Shown here one piece after another: positions 1 through 11,444 of a stretch of 64,000 nucleotides of DNA (position 1 is the stretch's first letter; every line of letters begins with the position of its first letter). The DNA lies in NCBI GenBank assembly GCA_032358165.1, contig JAALGY010000032.1, forward strand, positions 1,240,001 to 1,304,000. Reading direction: 5' to 3'. The notes beneath the pieces are model-generated. The model was not told the origin of the DNA and ran no database searches. It worked only from the letters and a program-made list of their open reading frames with translations. Origin of the DNA: Diplosphaera chodatii. Lineage: Eukaryota; Chlorophyta; Trebouxiophyceae; Prasiolales; Stichococcaceae. A program made the translations under genes and the position numbers.

Positions 1-552
1 ACGGCCATGCGTGCGGCTGCAATGGGTGCGCTGCTGACGGAATTGATGGGTGTCAGTATCGATGCAGTGGACCAGAGTGCGAAGGACAGCATCAGTGTGT
101 TGCGCCCGCCCCAACGCTGCGCTGCCCAGCCGCCCGGCACCTGCACACATAGGCAGGATGCGGATCCGCTGGAGGCCGTCCCAGGTGCGCTCTGATGCCG
201 TGCAGTGCCACAACAGGCGTGATTTCCACAACGATCATGCAGCAGGAGACATGAGCCCGTAAGCGCTTGCCTGTGACACCGCATAGCCCCAGAAGAAGGA
301 AGACAGCACAGTCCCTTTGACCGCCTCAGAAACGGCACGCTCCTTTGCCGCAGCAGTGTATGCCACGGAGAAGCCGGTGCGCTCTACGTATGCAATGAAG
401 GTCGCCAGGAAGCAGGCTGCAATTATCAGGCTGCGAAGCCGGAGGCTGTGATCTGAGCGGCTGTGTGCTTGCCGCTTATGACTGACATTGGTGCCGTCAT
501 GGACGCCCCGCTCGAATCTCAAACCAGGGCCGCGATCCGGCGCATGGATCAT
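1..552 (-). CDS. Anion transporter of the SLC17/PHT4 type (MFS), N-terminal part
   Basis: The start codon is at 552 and the gene runs off the left edge. Exon 1 is 552-271 and exon 2 is 140-1; the intron (270-141) has a GC donor (CAG|GCAAGC) and both exon ends are in phase 0. After a short basic N-terminus comes a first membrane segment (IIAACFLATFIAYVERTGFSV) and then FFWGYAVSQ joined to VPGGWAAQRWGG. Reading straight from '...YAVSQ' into 'VPGGWAAQ' across the intron reproduces the Q(I/V)PGGW...R(W/F)GG loop between TM2 and TM3 of SLC17 and plant PHT4/ANTR transporters. These are major-facilitator carriers of phosphate or organic anions, in plants often plastidial. Substrate and location cannot be told from about 140 residues; the short N-terminus gives no clear transit peptide. 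Confidence 0.72.
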
Positions 553-1409
553 TGCATGTGTATACTATAGCATTTGCACTGAAACTACAGCAGATCAACC
601 ATGCTCACAAGAGTATTGTATGTATTGTTGTTACCGTTGAAGGAGATCACTTGCAAGTCCGATAGCCGACCAGCAGGCACGGTCGCTGACGACAAGGCCA
701 CCGCGACTAATAACTTACTAACATATGTGAATGCCATGCTACGCAAGTATAAGGTGTGCTCTATGCTGCAGAAAGCAGACATGCTACGTAGTCAGAAGTA
801 GCATAGCTGTACGGGTCAGCAGCCAGGAGCAGTACATTGCAGGCAGCAGATGGTGGCACAGTTGTCCACAGAGACTCTGCGTGTCATGACGCGAACGTCT
901 AGTAGGCAGAGCACCACCTCGGCGTGCGGGACTCGTACATGCACATGATTGCAGTGTTCAAAGTAGTGTGTTGATCGAGTGCAGATCAGTTTCAAGGCGT
1001 ACCACAGTTGCCAAGGTAGGACACCATGGAGCAATATCCAACGACAAGTTGCTGGCAGTCTGCGCATATTGACTGTTGAGCATGACGACCCGAGATGTGC
1101 AGCTATACACTGTTGGCATGCACGCCAAATGCAAGGGATACTTGGCACACAGAGGTCCAGTTTCATCGACCCCAGCATGCCACTCGCCTACATGCACTGC
1201 GCCGCAGCCATGCCTCCCGCTGCAATAAGGCTGAGGCCATCATCTCTGTGGTGATGTTGCATGACTTATCCCTTGCCAGCTGGATTGGGGACCAACAGGC
1301 CCTTCAGCGCAGCTCCCCGGCCACTGTGTCGTTGATGGTTGCCACAGCGCCACCAAGACTCTTGGGCCCCACCGCCCCCTGTGAAGCCACCACGGACGAG
1401 CATTTGACC
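553..1409. other. Intergenic stretch without a supported gene
   Basis: This lies between the transporter start (552, minus) and the 3' end of the VAP gene (minus). Several short open frames exist on both strands, but none has recognisable domains, consistent splice junctions or composition like the neighbouring exons. It probably holds the transporter promoter and the VAP 3' UTR. Confidence 0.5.
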
Positions 1410-1622
1410 TCATGCTGCCGAATGCTTGGTGATGCCCTGCGCATGTGCACCCTGCCAGCTATCACACACTTCACTGGCATTTGCAAGTGGTGATATCATC
1501 CTTTCGAAATCAACATCCTGAGGTGTGCAGAATGGTACAGCTGCAGCAGTACACAACCAACATTGCGAGAAGGAGCAGCAGCCACCCCAAAGAGCGGACT
1601 GACGATGGTGAGAGCTGCTCAC

Positions 1623-2740
1623 CGCCAGGTACTTCCCGACCAGGAAGGAGAGCACAGCAATGAGCAGCACGATCCAGGTGCTAAAGCCCGCGGCCGTCTG
1701 CTGCGGGCGGCCCCGGGTGCCGCCCTGCCCCTGCAGCTCTAGCAAATCCAGCCGCTTCTTCATGTCCGCCTTCTCCTTCTGTGCCTATACGAAACATGGA
1801 AGAAAGGTTTGGCTTGATTGCGCATAATGTTACGCGCCCCACCTGTGCGTGCTCAAGACCCAGCGATGACGGTGTGATGGCTGTGGACAAGCTCTGAACC
1901 ACGACATGCCTCAGCTGCCGGAGGAGCATTTCCGACCTGCATGCCGCACTATCCACACACCTTCTGCAGGTCTGCCCTGAGGCGGGTGCGCTCCTGCACG
2001 AAGGGGTCAGGCGCTGCAGACGAGGAGTCGTCCTTGTACGTTGCGATCTTCACAGGGCTGGCCTCCTCCTCGATGCCCTCCGGAACTGGCGACGGTGGTT
2101 TTGGTGGACCCACCTGCACACGACTCCATGTAGGGGATATCGTGTGACCACACACATGATGCCATTGTGTGCACGGTCAACACGAACCTGAGACAAGGAG
2201 TGTGACTGCTCACCAGTAGCACCCGCAGCTTTGTCTGGCGGATGGTTTTGTTAGAGGCAGGGTCGAAGGTATCTGCGCCGACTTCCCGCGTATCTGCCGG
2301 CGCGATAGTGGACTGCACCAAGAACTTGTCCTTAACATCTTCCAAAGACGGCGGGTAGTCCCGCTGCGCCTGCATTGCAGGGAGCGCAAACAATGACACC
2401 AGCATGAACGTCCAGTGCATGTTGCACAACGTGACACCTGCATTGAGTATCGTGGCACAGCATGATCATCGAACACACCAGAGAACACATTGACTACAGC
2501 ATTAAGCAGCGACCGTGGCGGCAAGGGCAGCACCTGCATGATGACCTGCACATCCTTCGAGCTGCCTGGCTCCACGACCCCGGAGCTGGGCCGCACGCAG
2601 TACTTCTTCGGCGACGTAGTCTTGACCTTGAACGCTACCTTTTCCGTGCCGGGATTGGTGAGCGTCAGAGTAACGGGAATCGTCTTTCGTAGCTCGAAGC
2701 GGAACTTCAGCTCGCTGGGCGATATTTGAAGGTCAGCCAT
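1623..2740 (-). CDS. VAP/VAP27-type ER membrane contact protein (MSP domain)
   Basis: Exons on the minus strand are 2740-2534, 2369-2214, 2113-1961 and 1784-1623, all joined in phase 0 (226 codons). The N-terminal MSP domain starts at the initiator (MADLQISPSELKFRFEL) and contains the family signature around KTTSPKKYCVRPSSG, the surface that binds FFAT motifs. A linker and predicted coiled coil follow (QERTRLRADLQK...KADMKKRLDLLE), then a C-terminal membrane anchor (TWIVLLIAVLSFLVGKYLA). This is the classic tail-anchored VAP layout, working at ER contact sites with plasma membrane and other organelles. The residues after the anchor are unresolved: a short last exon may lie in 1410-1622, or the frame may read on to a stop at 1410. 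The start at 2740 faces mL59 at 3309, so the 570 bp between them is a candidate shared promoter. Confidence 0.88.
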
Positions 2741-3308
2741 GGTGCCTGCTGCCTCCTCGCCCCTCTCTGGCGCGGATCAGCGGTCCAGGCAGCCGGCGTT
2801 GGGACTGTGTGGTGGCCAGAGCTTGCTGTCCGCCCAGAAAAAGGATGTTCCTGGTCAATCAGCAGCGAACGACCTACGAACCCTCACAAGATGCCCGCAA
2901 TGCCGCGTCGATTGCCCAATCCTATCTCAGCGGGCTAGTGCACTCTGATTTGCTAGCACGCCGTGATCCAGGACCAGTGTGCCGACGGCAGCTGATGCTG
3001 CAGGCCCGAAGCTGTAGGGAACAGGAAGCACCAGAGCAGCATCCTTGCCTTCCGCCGCAGCATGCCGCATGCCCAACGAACCCGCGTAACGCGGCGTCGC
3101 AGCCTCAGTGGCACACTGCTGGTCGCATACACTTGTGAGGATCAGCCGCATCCTTCATCAGCGTGTGAAGCGTCAAAAGGTTGTGTGAGGTGCATCACAG
3201 CCACACGCCCACCGCCGCACCGTCCATGTAGACTGTCGCTGCTCAGCAACATGCTGATGGTTCCACTTTGCATGCATCCGGTCACACAGCTGTAACTTAC
3301 ACGAACGT
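2741..3308. promoter_or_regulatory. Divergent intergenic region between VAP and mL59 genes
   Basis: It separates the start codons of two divergently transcribed genes. Open frames in it (for example 2809-3138 plus, 2927-3151 minus) show no domain and no family resemblance. It is called regulatory only from its position; I see no defined element. Confidence 0.35.
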
Positions 3309-4075
3309 ATGGCCGCGGCGCTACTGGCCAAGTTTGGGGCAGAGGCTCTGCGCCCGCAGTACCTCAATGGATGTTGGCGCAAGGCTGCCATCAGTGCCAA
3401 GAACCAGGCGCGGTTGAGACGAGAGGCGCTGCTGGCCGGCAGGTGTGCTTCTGTGCGTGCTACCGCCTCAACTGTGCACGCGCTTGCCTCTAGTTGTCTG
3501 GCATTCGTCTGGAACCATGCATGCTGAACTGAATATCACTTGTACTGAGCATACCTGCAAACCTGCAGCCCTTGGATCGGCGACGACGTCAATGCTCCGT
3601 CCGCTCCGCCAAAGAGGAGGAAGCCAAAGGGCCACAAGCATGAGCGCGAAGCTATAGTCAGGTTGGTGCTTGTGATGCCTGGTCGACGCCAAGTCCTGCC
3701 CTGCTGTGAAGACGCTAGGATGTTTGCCAATATCTGGGTAATGATGCTTTCACATGACGATTGATCCCGTGTTGATTGGTTGACAGGCAGCAGCTGATTC
3801 AGAAGAACATGCAGGACATGCCGCAGAAGATAGCAGAGTACAAGGTGCGCGGCTAGTACAATATGTATTAACAGCAATGGAGCAACAAAACGTGAAGCAG
3901 CGGCAATTACCTGTTTGCTGCATACTGATATGTGCTGAATGTCACCATCAGACGGTTCCTCAACGATGTGTGTCTTCTTGCTGCCATTCAGGAGTCACGG
4001 AAGCTGAAGGAGGGCTCGCTCCTGGACCGGCTGACGATGACGCCCAAGGAGCGGCGCCTCAAGCAGCGCCAATGA
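3309..4075 (+). CDS. Mitochondrial large-subunit ribosomal protein mL59 (MRPL25-like)
   Basis: There are four exons: 3309-3442, 3569-3661, 3787-3844 and 3992-4075 (122 aa). The protein is small and very basic. It has an N-terminal helix with LRPQYLNGCWRKAAISAKNQAR and a central KRRKPKGHKHEREAIVR block, then a lysine- and arginine-rich helical tail ending TPKERRLKQRQ. The PKGHKHE motif followed by a charged helix is the part shared with fungal MRPL25/mL59, an RNA-binding protein of the mitoribosomal large subunit; that match is the basis of the call. I see no separate transit peptide, as is common for basic mitoribosomal proteins. Another small basic mitochondrial protein is possible. Confidence 0.55.
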
Positions 4076-4097
4076 CGTAATAGCTGCCGCAGCCTCG

Positions 4098-5795
4098 ATG
4101 GGGCCACGGGGCCAGAGTGTGAACGGTGGTGCAGCCGCAGGCACGGGAATAGGCATAGCCACTGGGGTGGCCCAGCGAGATGATGCTGTTGGGTCAGGAT
4201 CGATGCAGCCGCCCAGCAAGCGGCAGCGACAAACAGGGCAGGCCACCGATGGTGAACCAGAGGCAGAAACAGCACCAGCGCCTTGCGAACCTCCGCAGAC
4301 AGCCCGGTTACCAGCGGCACAAGCGGAAGGCGTGCAGGCCCCACCAGCAACGGCAGAGGTCTTTCCAAATGTGTGCCCCCTGCCGCTCCAATATCTGCAC
4401 AGCCGTGAGACCATCTGGCAACCAGGCGATGCAAAGCCTGCACTGAACGTGCGCCTGGATGGTCGCATCGTTCAGTCGGCAGCTGGGGGTGCTCGCATCG
4501 CATACAGCCACATCGTTGTGCTTGATGATTTCATCGATGAGGCAGTGCGCACAGAGCTGCTGGCATTCCTGACAGCGCCAGCAGGTAGCGCAGCAGGCAG
4601 CCCTGCGTCGGAAAACACAAATGCCCCAGCAGGCAGCAGGCAGCAGGCAGCAACAGAAGGCCAGCTTGCGGCTGATGCAGCAAGGCTGCCTAGTGATAGA
4701 TGGGAGCGGCGCACTGCCGACCAGGCAGGGTCTACAGCCACCTGGGGCGTGAAGGTCAGCTTTCCACCAGCCCAATGTCAGCAGAATATCCTCATGTGAC
4801 TGGCAGCACCGCAGTCAGATGCTGTCTGTGGCTAGAGCTCGCAAAGGTCCCTGCAACTGGATTCCAGTGATGAGCTACCTTCGCCGTTGCTGCCTTCCAG
4901 GACCATGTGCTAAGGCAGCTGGCTTGCAGCGAGCTCCCCGCTGTGCAAGAGGTGCACGCCCGGCTGCTGCGGCTGTACGCTGATGTGGACATCGCACACA
5001 TGCCGTCCGACATGATCCAAGGGCAGCCTGCAGTCAGCAGCGCAGCACCCGACGCTGTCGATGGCTCCGGAGCCGGGGCCGACTGCGACCAGTTTGTGGC
5101 AAACGCTGCGGTGGCTGGGGATACCTTTGCCTGGCACATCGATGCAGACCCAGCAGGTGCAGTCTGTCGCTTTGCAGGTTGAAACCTGTACCATTCGTTT
5201 CGTGTGCCGATGTAACCGTGTACTTCCACATGTCGCTGAACCCAGGTGCTGACTGCAGGCTTCCCACCTTCGCGGTGGTCTGACGAGTTCGGCGACTACT
5301 GCAACGGCGAGCCCGGACGTCCGCTGTTCGTCAGCCTGATACTGTACCTGGACGATGAGTGGCAGCGCGACTGGGACGCTGAAACGCTGTTCCTGGACTC
5401 GATGAGCGATGTTGGCATCGTTGTGCGCCCAAAGCGTTGCCGTGCCATCCTGATGGACCAGGTGACTGATCAGCTGCCACCTGCATGAGACCTTCGTAGG
5501 TCCCTGGTCTGGAAGGGACTGAAGTGCTGCAGGTTTGCAGACTTCAAGTTCGCACCCGGCGTCTCTGCTGACTGAGGTATATTTACTCCAGCAGGATGTG
5601 TTGCACCGCCTGTCGCCGCCGTCGCCTGCGGCCAAGCGGCCGCGCTTCTCGCTGGTCTGGAAGCTGGTCTTCGTGCCACGTACATCGCAGCAGGCTGCAT
5701 GCCTGGCGCGTGCTGACTGGGGTGTGCCGACATCATTTGGCAGCGCTGCACGCATGGATGCTGTGCGCCGGGCTGTCCTCAGCCAGCAACAATGA
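4098..5795 (+). CDS. 2-oxoglutarate/Fe(II)-dependent dioxygenase
   Basis: Exons are 4098-4754, 4901-5156, 5259-5461 and 5595-5795 (438 aa). The first ~110 residues are low complexity, rich in Ala, Gln and Pro, with a basic PPSKRQRQ stretch that could be a nuclear signal. The catalytic double-stranded beta-helix follows. The metal-binding HxD is in FAWHIDADP, and a long insert leads to RPLFVSLILYLDDEW. The distal histidine is most likely in DVLHRLSPP, and the arginine that binds 2-oxoglutarate is in RPRFSLVWKL. Spacing fits the prolyl-4-hydroxylase/2OG-FeII_Oxy family, but the substrate is not evident. Its start lies only 22 bp after the mL59 stop on the same strand. A TGTAA poly(A)-type motif is at 5849-5853, 54 nt after the stop. 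Confidence 0.75.
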
Positions 5796-6306
5796 CGCTG
5801 ATAGGTGTACATCAACAGAGGGGACTGTCGCAGCAGAGGGTTCTTGCATGTAAATTGGGCACCTGAGTGAATGGTGCCTTCTGCCACCCTGGCGCGGTTA
5901 CATAACCCTGTCCCAGCTGGTTTGCCAAAGCCCACTTGCCCACACACACACCTAGCCATGTTCGGTGTGGAAAATCACAACGTGCTGTCTGCAAAATTTG
6001 GTTGCATAGCTGCTTCCATCCCAACAGTGGCGTGGAACCTATTGCATCGGCAACTGTACAGATCGTCCAAACAAGTCAACCTGTGACTTGTCACTGTGAC
6101 GTGCCCTGTTATCGATCAGGCAGCGTATGTAGCCCGTGTATGTTCAATATCAGCGGACTTGAGATATGTGCTGCGAGCAACCTGCTGCTGTGGTGTAGCA
6201 TTTGAGCTGCATCAGCAGATCCGCGGCGCAGCACGGTTGTTGATGTACAGCTGCTGGGGAACAGAACCAGCCACTGCCAGCAAGTGTGCAGGACTCGAAG
6301 CCAAAC
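5796..6306. other. Intergenic region between dioxygenase and SFT2
   Basis: It contains the 3' end of the dioxygenase transcript (TGTAA at 5849) and the SFT2 upstream region. No supported gene on either strand. Confidence 0.5.
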
Positions 6307-7515
6307 ATGGCGGCAAGCGCATCAATGGCCACGACGGCCGCGAATGCACAGGAAAAGGCAAAGGAGTGGTGGACCCGCACAAAGACCGCTGTTGGTCTGC
6401 AAGAAGAGGTGGAGGAGGAGCCCGCAAACGCTTCTCTGCTGGATCAGTTCAGTGAAGCTACCACATTGAACAAGACACAGGTGTGATGTTCACGCTGACA
6501 CGTTCGCATGGCACTGTGTTTGCGGACGATGATGTTGACTGAGCGGCTCATACTGTGCATTGATGGTGTCCATTCAACACAGCACAGAGGGTGTATGGCT
6601 TCCTGATCTGCCTGGGATGCGCTGTATTCTTCGGTGCGCTGCTATGAACGAATTTGTTGTCATGAGCACTCGAGCAACATCAGCATTGGTGGCTGTGGGC
6701 TGCGTGTATGCCGATGAAGTCATATATAGGTAATTGTTGCTTTGGTCTTTCAGGGTTCATCTCGACGCTCTTCGTCGTCATGCCAACCAAGTTTGCAGTG
6801 CTGTTCACGTTTGCTAACATCTTTGCAATAGCAAGGTGGGTCATAGTAAAAGCAGCCTGCGGTGCAGCGGTGCTGCCTAAGCGTTGCATCCAAAGCTGTT
6901 GTCAGAACTGGACCCGGAAAGGTGTAACACGAATGGCACCCCTGCAGCACGATGTTTCTGTCTGGGCCTCTAACGCATGTAAGAAAGATGATGGAGAAGG
7001 GCAGGTATAGTGCAATGTTGAAGTTGGTTTACGAACCCTTCTGCATGCGGTGATCCGTGAGCGAACCACGAACGCTAAAGTCAAGTGTGCTGTTGTGCTG
7101 TGCAGGTTGATTGCAACGGTGATATACTGCGTTTCGATGGGCATGACGCTGTTTTGTGCGATCTATGTAAGTGTCTGGTGTATGCCAAGAACCTCGCAGG
7201 AGTTATCACGCTTGAGATGACATGAGCTGACCATGATCCATGTGACCAAAAGCCCTGCAGCTGACCTGGCTGTTTGCTGCAGTTGCATAGTGCGATTCTG
7301 ACCCTTCTGGCCATGATCGTTCAGCTTGCAGCCTTGGCATGGTGAGGTCCTTCAATGCACACGCCTCCTGGCAATCTGGCGTGATTGAGTGCCATCTGTG
7401 CACCAGCAGCATGCAGATGTAATCAATCAACTTTGTGGTTCATGCGCATATGTCATGGCGCAGGTACTGCTTGAGTTATATACCATACGCCCGGCAGCTC
7501 GCTGGGCGCATGTAA
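6307..7515 (+). CDS. SFT2: SFT2-family vesicle transport membrane protein
   Basis: Seven exons: 6307-6480, 6588-6633, 6754-6835, 6948-7004, 7106-7166, 7283-7341 and 7464-7515 (176 aa). A charged cytosolic N-terminus is followed by four membrane segments: RVYGFLICLGCAVFFG; VVMPTKFAVLFTFANIFAIAS; LIATVIYCVSMGMTLFCAIY; and AILTLLAMIVQLAALAWYCLSY. Diagnostic stretches are STMFLSGPL after TM2 and the end YCLSYIPYARQLAGRM, both typical of SFT2 (Got1/Sft2 superfamily). Family members assist fusion of endosome-derived vesicles with the Golgi. All junctions keep frame, and several introns are under 130 bp. The stop codon and the following bases form TGTAA. Confidence 0.93.
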
Positions 7516-7956
7516 GTAGTCAATGACCCTGACCAAAGCATTTGTGCCTGGAATGCTACACAAAACCCAAGTGCTTGAGCTCCACCTCCTCGATAACCAT
7601 TGAAGTTATGATCTGCACTGTCGCTTGACGCAGGTTCGGAGTAGAGCTACCAAGCTGGGTGTAGCGCCGTTGTGTCAGCAGGCGCACAAGTCACGCCATT
7701 CTTCCTAGGCTCCTTGAGCAAGTAAATATTTCTTGGCCGCACGTTGAAGGACGGTGCAGCAGGGTGAAAGCGGCTAACAGGTTGATTTGCTGTAAGGCAG
7801 CATTTGACCCTGGTCAGCATACACTCATATGACGGTCTGAGCAGATGGGAGGACTTCTAAGCAGTAAGAATTCCATCAACGAGTTCATTGGCAAGCACAA
7901 TGCTGGAGCACATGGCAGCATCCACCCTGGCAAATCACGTGAACCGGAGCAGATCC
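7516..7956. other. Intergenic region; one doubtful 41-codon ORF
   Basis: It follows SFT2 and ends at the left copy of the 17-bp direct repeat. A 41-codon frame begins at about 7844 with MGGLLSSKNS (an N-myristoylation-like start) and stops inside that repeat. I have no homology for it and cannot support it as a gene. Confidence 0.4.
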
Positions 7957-7973
7957 AGATGCAAGTGTAGCAA
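7957..7973. repeat. Left copy of 17-bp direct repeat flanking the foldback-like block
   Basis: AGATGCAAGTGTAGCAA occurs here and, identically, at 11880-11896. The copies bracket the whole repeat block, as a target-site duplication would. Confidence 0.8.
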
Positions 7974-8229
7974 GAAGACCGGCTGGATGTGAATCATGCA
8001 AGGGTCCTCTGCGTTCTGGCGCTGTCCTGTGTCTACACCAAGCTCGGGTCGGTCGGCAACTTTGCGGCCCCTTTGTCATTGCCTCGCTTCAGCCCCTTTG
8101 CTGTTGACTCAATCTGCCCCTTTGTTATTGACGCACCGTGTGCCCCTTTGTTATTGATCGCAGATCCGCCCCTTTGTTATTGACTCACCACGGTGCCCCT
8201 TTGTTATTGACCATCCAGCCCCTCTATTA

Positions 8230-8500
8230 TTGATTGAACATGCTCCCTTCGATTGCCCGTTTGTTGTTGACCACACCGCAGCCCCTTTGTTGGTGACTCA
8301 ATCAGCCTTTCGGATGCTGCACCGGTCACCAACAAAGGGGCCAAACGCGTCATCATTATCCAGGACCGAGTCAACAACAAAGGGGTCCACCCCGTCATCA
8401 GTACACTTGCACTTGCACTGGATATGAGTCAACAACAAAGGGGCACAGGCAATAAACAACAAAGGGGCCGACGTCGTCAGCCCCTTTGTCATTGACCACA
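8230..8500 (+). repeat. Left outer inverted-repeat segment of the foldback-like block
   Basis: It matches the reverse complement of about 11445-11745, most cleanly over 8277-8409 versus 11566-11698. Non-unit sequence is shared too (for example CGGATGCTGCACCGG and TTATCCAGGACCGAG), so the similarity exceeds the short unit. Confidence 0.85.
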
Positions 8501-9870
8501 CGCAGGGCCCTTTGTTATTGACTCAACATGCTCCCTTCGATTGCCCCTTTGTTACTGACCACACTGCAGCCCCTTTGTTGTTGACCACACCGCAGTCCCT
8601 TTGTTATTGACTCAATCAGCCCCTTTGTTATTGACTGAACATGCTGCCTTGATTGCCCCTTTGTTATTGACCACACCGCAGCCCCTTTGTTATAGACCAC
8701 ACTGCAGCCCCTTTGTTATTGACCACACCGCGCCCCTTTGTAATTGACCACACGGCAACCCCTTTGTTATTGACCACACGGCAGCCCCTTTGTTATTGAC
8801 CACACGGCAGCCCCTTTGTTATTGACCACACCGCGCCCCTTTGTTGATGAACACATCACTCTCACTTTTGTGGTCAACAACAAAGGGGCCCACTGCGTCA
8901 GTAGTATCCAGCAGCCATTTAGTACGCTTTTGTCGTTGTCTCACGCAGAGCCCCTTTGTTATTGCCTCGCTTCAGCCCCTTTGTTCTTGACCACACCGCA
9001 GCCCCTTTGTTTTCGACTCAGGCAACCTTCTGGTCACGGTGTGGTCAACAACAAAGGGGTCCACAGCGTCAGCAGTACACTTGCACCGGTCAAGAACAAA
9101 GGGGTCCCCTTTGTTGTTATCTCACTGCGGCCCCTTTGTTCTTGACCACGCACACCGCAGCCCCTTTGTTGTCGACCCAGGCAACCATCTGTGTGTTGTT
9201 TTGTCTCTGAAAGCCCCTTTGTTATCGTTTCATGCAGGGCCCCTTTGTTGTTGAAGCAATCAGCCTTCCGGTCACTCCATGGTCAATAACAAAGGGGCAC
9301 CGTGGTCGGTAACAAAGGGGACGGTTACAATCGGGCAGCAGCTCTTCGCCGCGGCGCCCCTTTGTATCGTGACACGCCGGCCCCTTTGCTGTTGTCTCTG
9401 AAAGCCCCTTTGTTATCGTTTCACGCCGGCCCCTTTGTTGTTGAAGAAAAACTTGCACTGGCCAACAACGAAGGGGTCCCCCTTTGTAATTGATTTCGCT
9501 GACGCCCCTTTGTAGTTGTCTCAACTCAGCCCCTTTGTAGTTGACCAAAATCTTTCAGCCCACTTGTCATTGCAACTCAAACTGCCCCTTTGTTATCGTC
9601 TCACACAGCCCCTTTGTTTTGGTTCATTGCAGGCTGCAGTGCTATGGAACATTGGTCAACAACAAAGGGGTCCACCGCATCATCAGTACACTTGGATTGA
9701 TCAACAACAAAGGGGCGGATCGAAGCTGTCTGGTCAACAACAAAGGGGCGCAGGCACCAGACAACAAAGGGGCCCAGGGGTGCAAAAGCCCCTTCATTGG
9801 TCCGTGGCCAATTACAAAGGGGCCGCGCGTCGTTCTGTCTTTCTGTTTTCTGTTGGGTGTCTCTGTTTTC

Positions 9871-9980
9871 TGTTGTCACACGCGGCCCCTTTGTTGTTGA
9901 CCATTTTCAACAACGAAGGGCCGCCGCTCTAAATACAAAGGGGTCCCGAGTCAAACTAGCGGCGAGTGAAACTAGCGGGG
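9871..9980 (+). repeat. Internal direct repeat, copy 1
   Basis: About 110 bp reading through GACCATTTTCAACAACGAAG, CGCTCTAAATACAAAGGGG and GTCAAACTAGCG recurs with few differences at 10386-10503. The two copies enclose a pyrimidine-rich core. Confidence 0.8.
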
Positions 9981-9997
9981 CGCCCTTTGTTGTTGAC

Positions 9998-10400
9998 CAT
10001 CTGTTTTCTCTTTCTGTTTTCTTTCGTGGCTTTCTCTGTTCTCTCGGTCGGGCGCCCCTTTGTTATGGACCATCGGTCTTCTCTTTGTGTTTTCTGTGTT
10101 TCTGTTTTCTGTTGGGTGACTCTGTTTTCTGTTGTCTCACGGCGGCCCCTTTGTTTTTGACTCTCTGTTTTCCGTCTTCCTGTTTTCTCTTTTGGGCGCC
10201 CTTTGTTGTTGACTCTCTGTTTTCTGTCCTTCTGTTTTCTCTTTGCCTCACGGCTGCCCCTTTGTTTCTGTTTTTCTGTTTTCTCTTTGATTCTTTTTTC
10301 TCTGTTTCGTCTTTCTGTTTTCTCTTTTGATTTTCCGTCTTTCTGTTTTCTGTTGGATGTCTCTCTTTTCTCTTTGGATGTTTCTGTTTTCTGTTGTCTC
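9998..10400. repeat. Pyrimidine-rich core of the element (TCTGTTTTCT repeats)
   Basis: Irregular tandem copies of TCTGTTTTCT alternate with TGTTGGGTGTC and CTCACGGC-type pieces and occasional CCCCTTTGTT units. This strand-asymmetric block is the likely loop between the inverted arms. The Lys/Gln/Arg-rich or Phe/Leu/Ser-rich open frames it creates are compositional artefacts. Confidence 0.75.
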
Positions 10401-10503
10401 AGGGCGGGCCCTTTGTTGTTGACCATTTTCAACAACGAAGGGCCGCCGCTCTAAATACAAAGGGGTTCCGAGTCAAACTAGCGACGAGTGTGAAACTAGC
10501 GGG
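10386..10503 (+). repeat. Internal direct repeat, copy 2
   Basis: Second copy of the ~110-bp direct repeat described at 9871-9980, ending in GTGTGAAACTAGCGGGG just before the tRNA-like fragment. Confidence 0.8.
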
Positions 10504-10555
10504 GATCGAACCGGGATCGAACGCGCGACTATTCGGGTCATCGTGGCCCAGGGCC
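10500..10555 (-). other. tRNA-like fragment (degenerate)
   Basis: Read on the minus strand, the segment contains two B-box-like motifs (GTTCGATCCC and GGTTCGATCCC) and a stretch resembling an anticodon arm. The T-stem and acceptor stem do not pair and position 33 is not T, so it is not a functional tRNA. It may be a tRNA-derived remnant carried by the element. Confidence 0.25.
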
Positions 10556-11444
10556 CGGTCAAACTTTGATTTTCCGAGCCCCATATTGTCCGAGCGCCGC
10601 CGACGCGGGAAAACCGCAGAATGATCGGGACCGGCGCTCCTATTGTTTTGTGCGGTCAACAACAAAGGGGCACGGTGATCAAAACAACAAAGGGACTCTT
10701 ACGTCTGCACGCAACCCAACTGATCAGACTCCTGCCCCTTTGTAATTGACCACGGTACAGTAAAGATGACCTGGAGCCCCTTTGTTGTTGCATGGTTGAT
10801 AACAAACGGGCTAGACTGGTCAACAACAAAGGGGCTGCTGAGTTCATAACAACGAAGGGGCGCATTGTCGTGAGGGGTCATTGGGCGAACGATGGTCAAT
10901 AACAAAGGGCTTGCGCGAGACAAGGGCAGCAATGCCCGAGCGTTTAAGCGTCGTTGCGATTCGATCGTGGACCCTCGCCGCAGCCCCTTTATTTGTTAGT
11001 TGACCACTGTGCCCCTTTGTTGTTGATCAATCCAAGCGTACTGATGATGCGGTGGACCCCTTTGTTGTTGACCATGCAGTACAAGAAAGGCTGATTGAGT
11101 CAACAACAAAGGGGCCGGAGTGAAATCAATTACAAAGGGCACACAGTTAGGCAATAACAAAGGGGCCAGATGGAGTCGATGACAAAGGGGCTGGATTGGG
11201 CCAATAACAAAGGGGCCGATTGAGTAATTACTATATAAATAACAAAGGGGCTGCAGTGAAACGATTACAGAGGGGGATTTGAGGTCGATAACAAAGGGGC
11301 CCAGGTGAGACAACGACAAAAGCGTACTGAATGGCTGCTGGATACTGATGACGCGGTGGACCCCTTTGTTGTTGACCACGAAATGGAGTCACATGGTCAA
11401 TAACAAAGGGGCTTAGAAAGGTCAATAACAAAGGGGCCGCCGGT

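Noticed and set aside
553..1400. Genes from several 60-130 codon frames
   Set aside because: Overlapping frames on both strands with no domain, no splice consistency and composition unlike the exons around them.
2809..3138. Small gene or upstream exon of mL59
   Set aside because: No recognisable domain and no junction that joins it in frame to the mL59 start.
4910..5959. 349-residue open frame on the minus strand
   Set aside because: It is the shadow of the dioxygenase exons on the plus strand and has no domain.
7844..7969. 41-codon gene beginning MGGLLSS, truncated by the foldback-like insertion
   Set aside because: Its stop codon lies within the 17-bp repeat, so the frame would end there even without the insertion; no homology or splice support.
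9601..10460. Open frames rich in Lys/Gln/Arg (minus) and Phe/Leu/Ser (plus) inside the repeat block
   Set aside because: They arise from the TCTGTTTTCT and CCCCTTTGTT repeats; no start context, splice logic or domain.
10500..10555. Functional tRNA gene on the minus strand
   Set aside because: B-box-like motifs are present but the T, anticodon and acceptor stems do not pair and position 33 is wrong.
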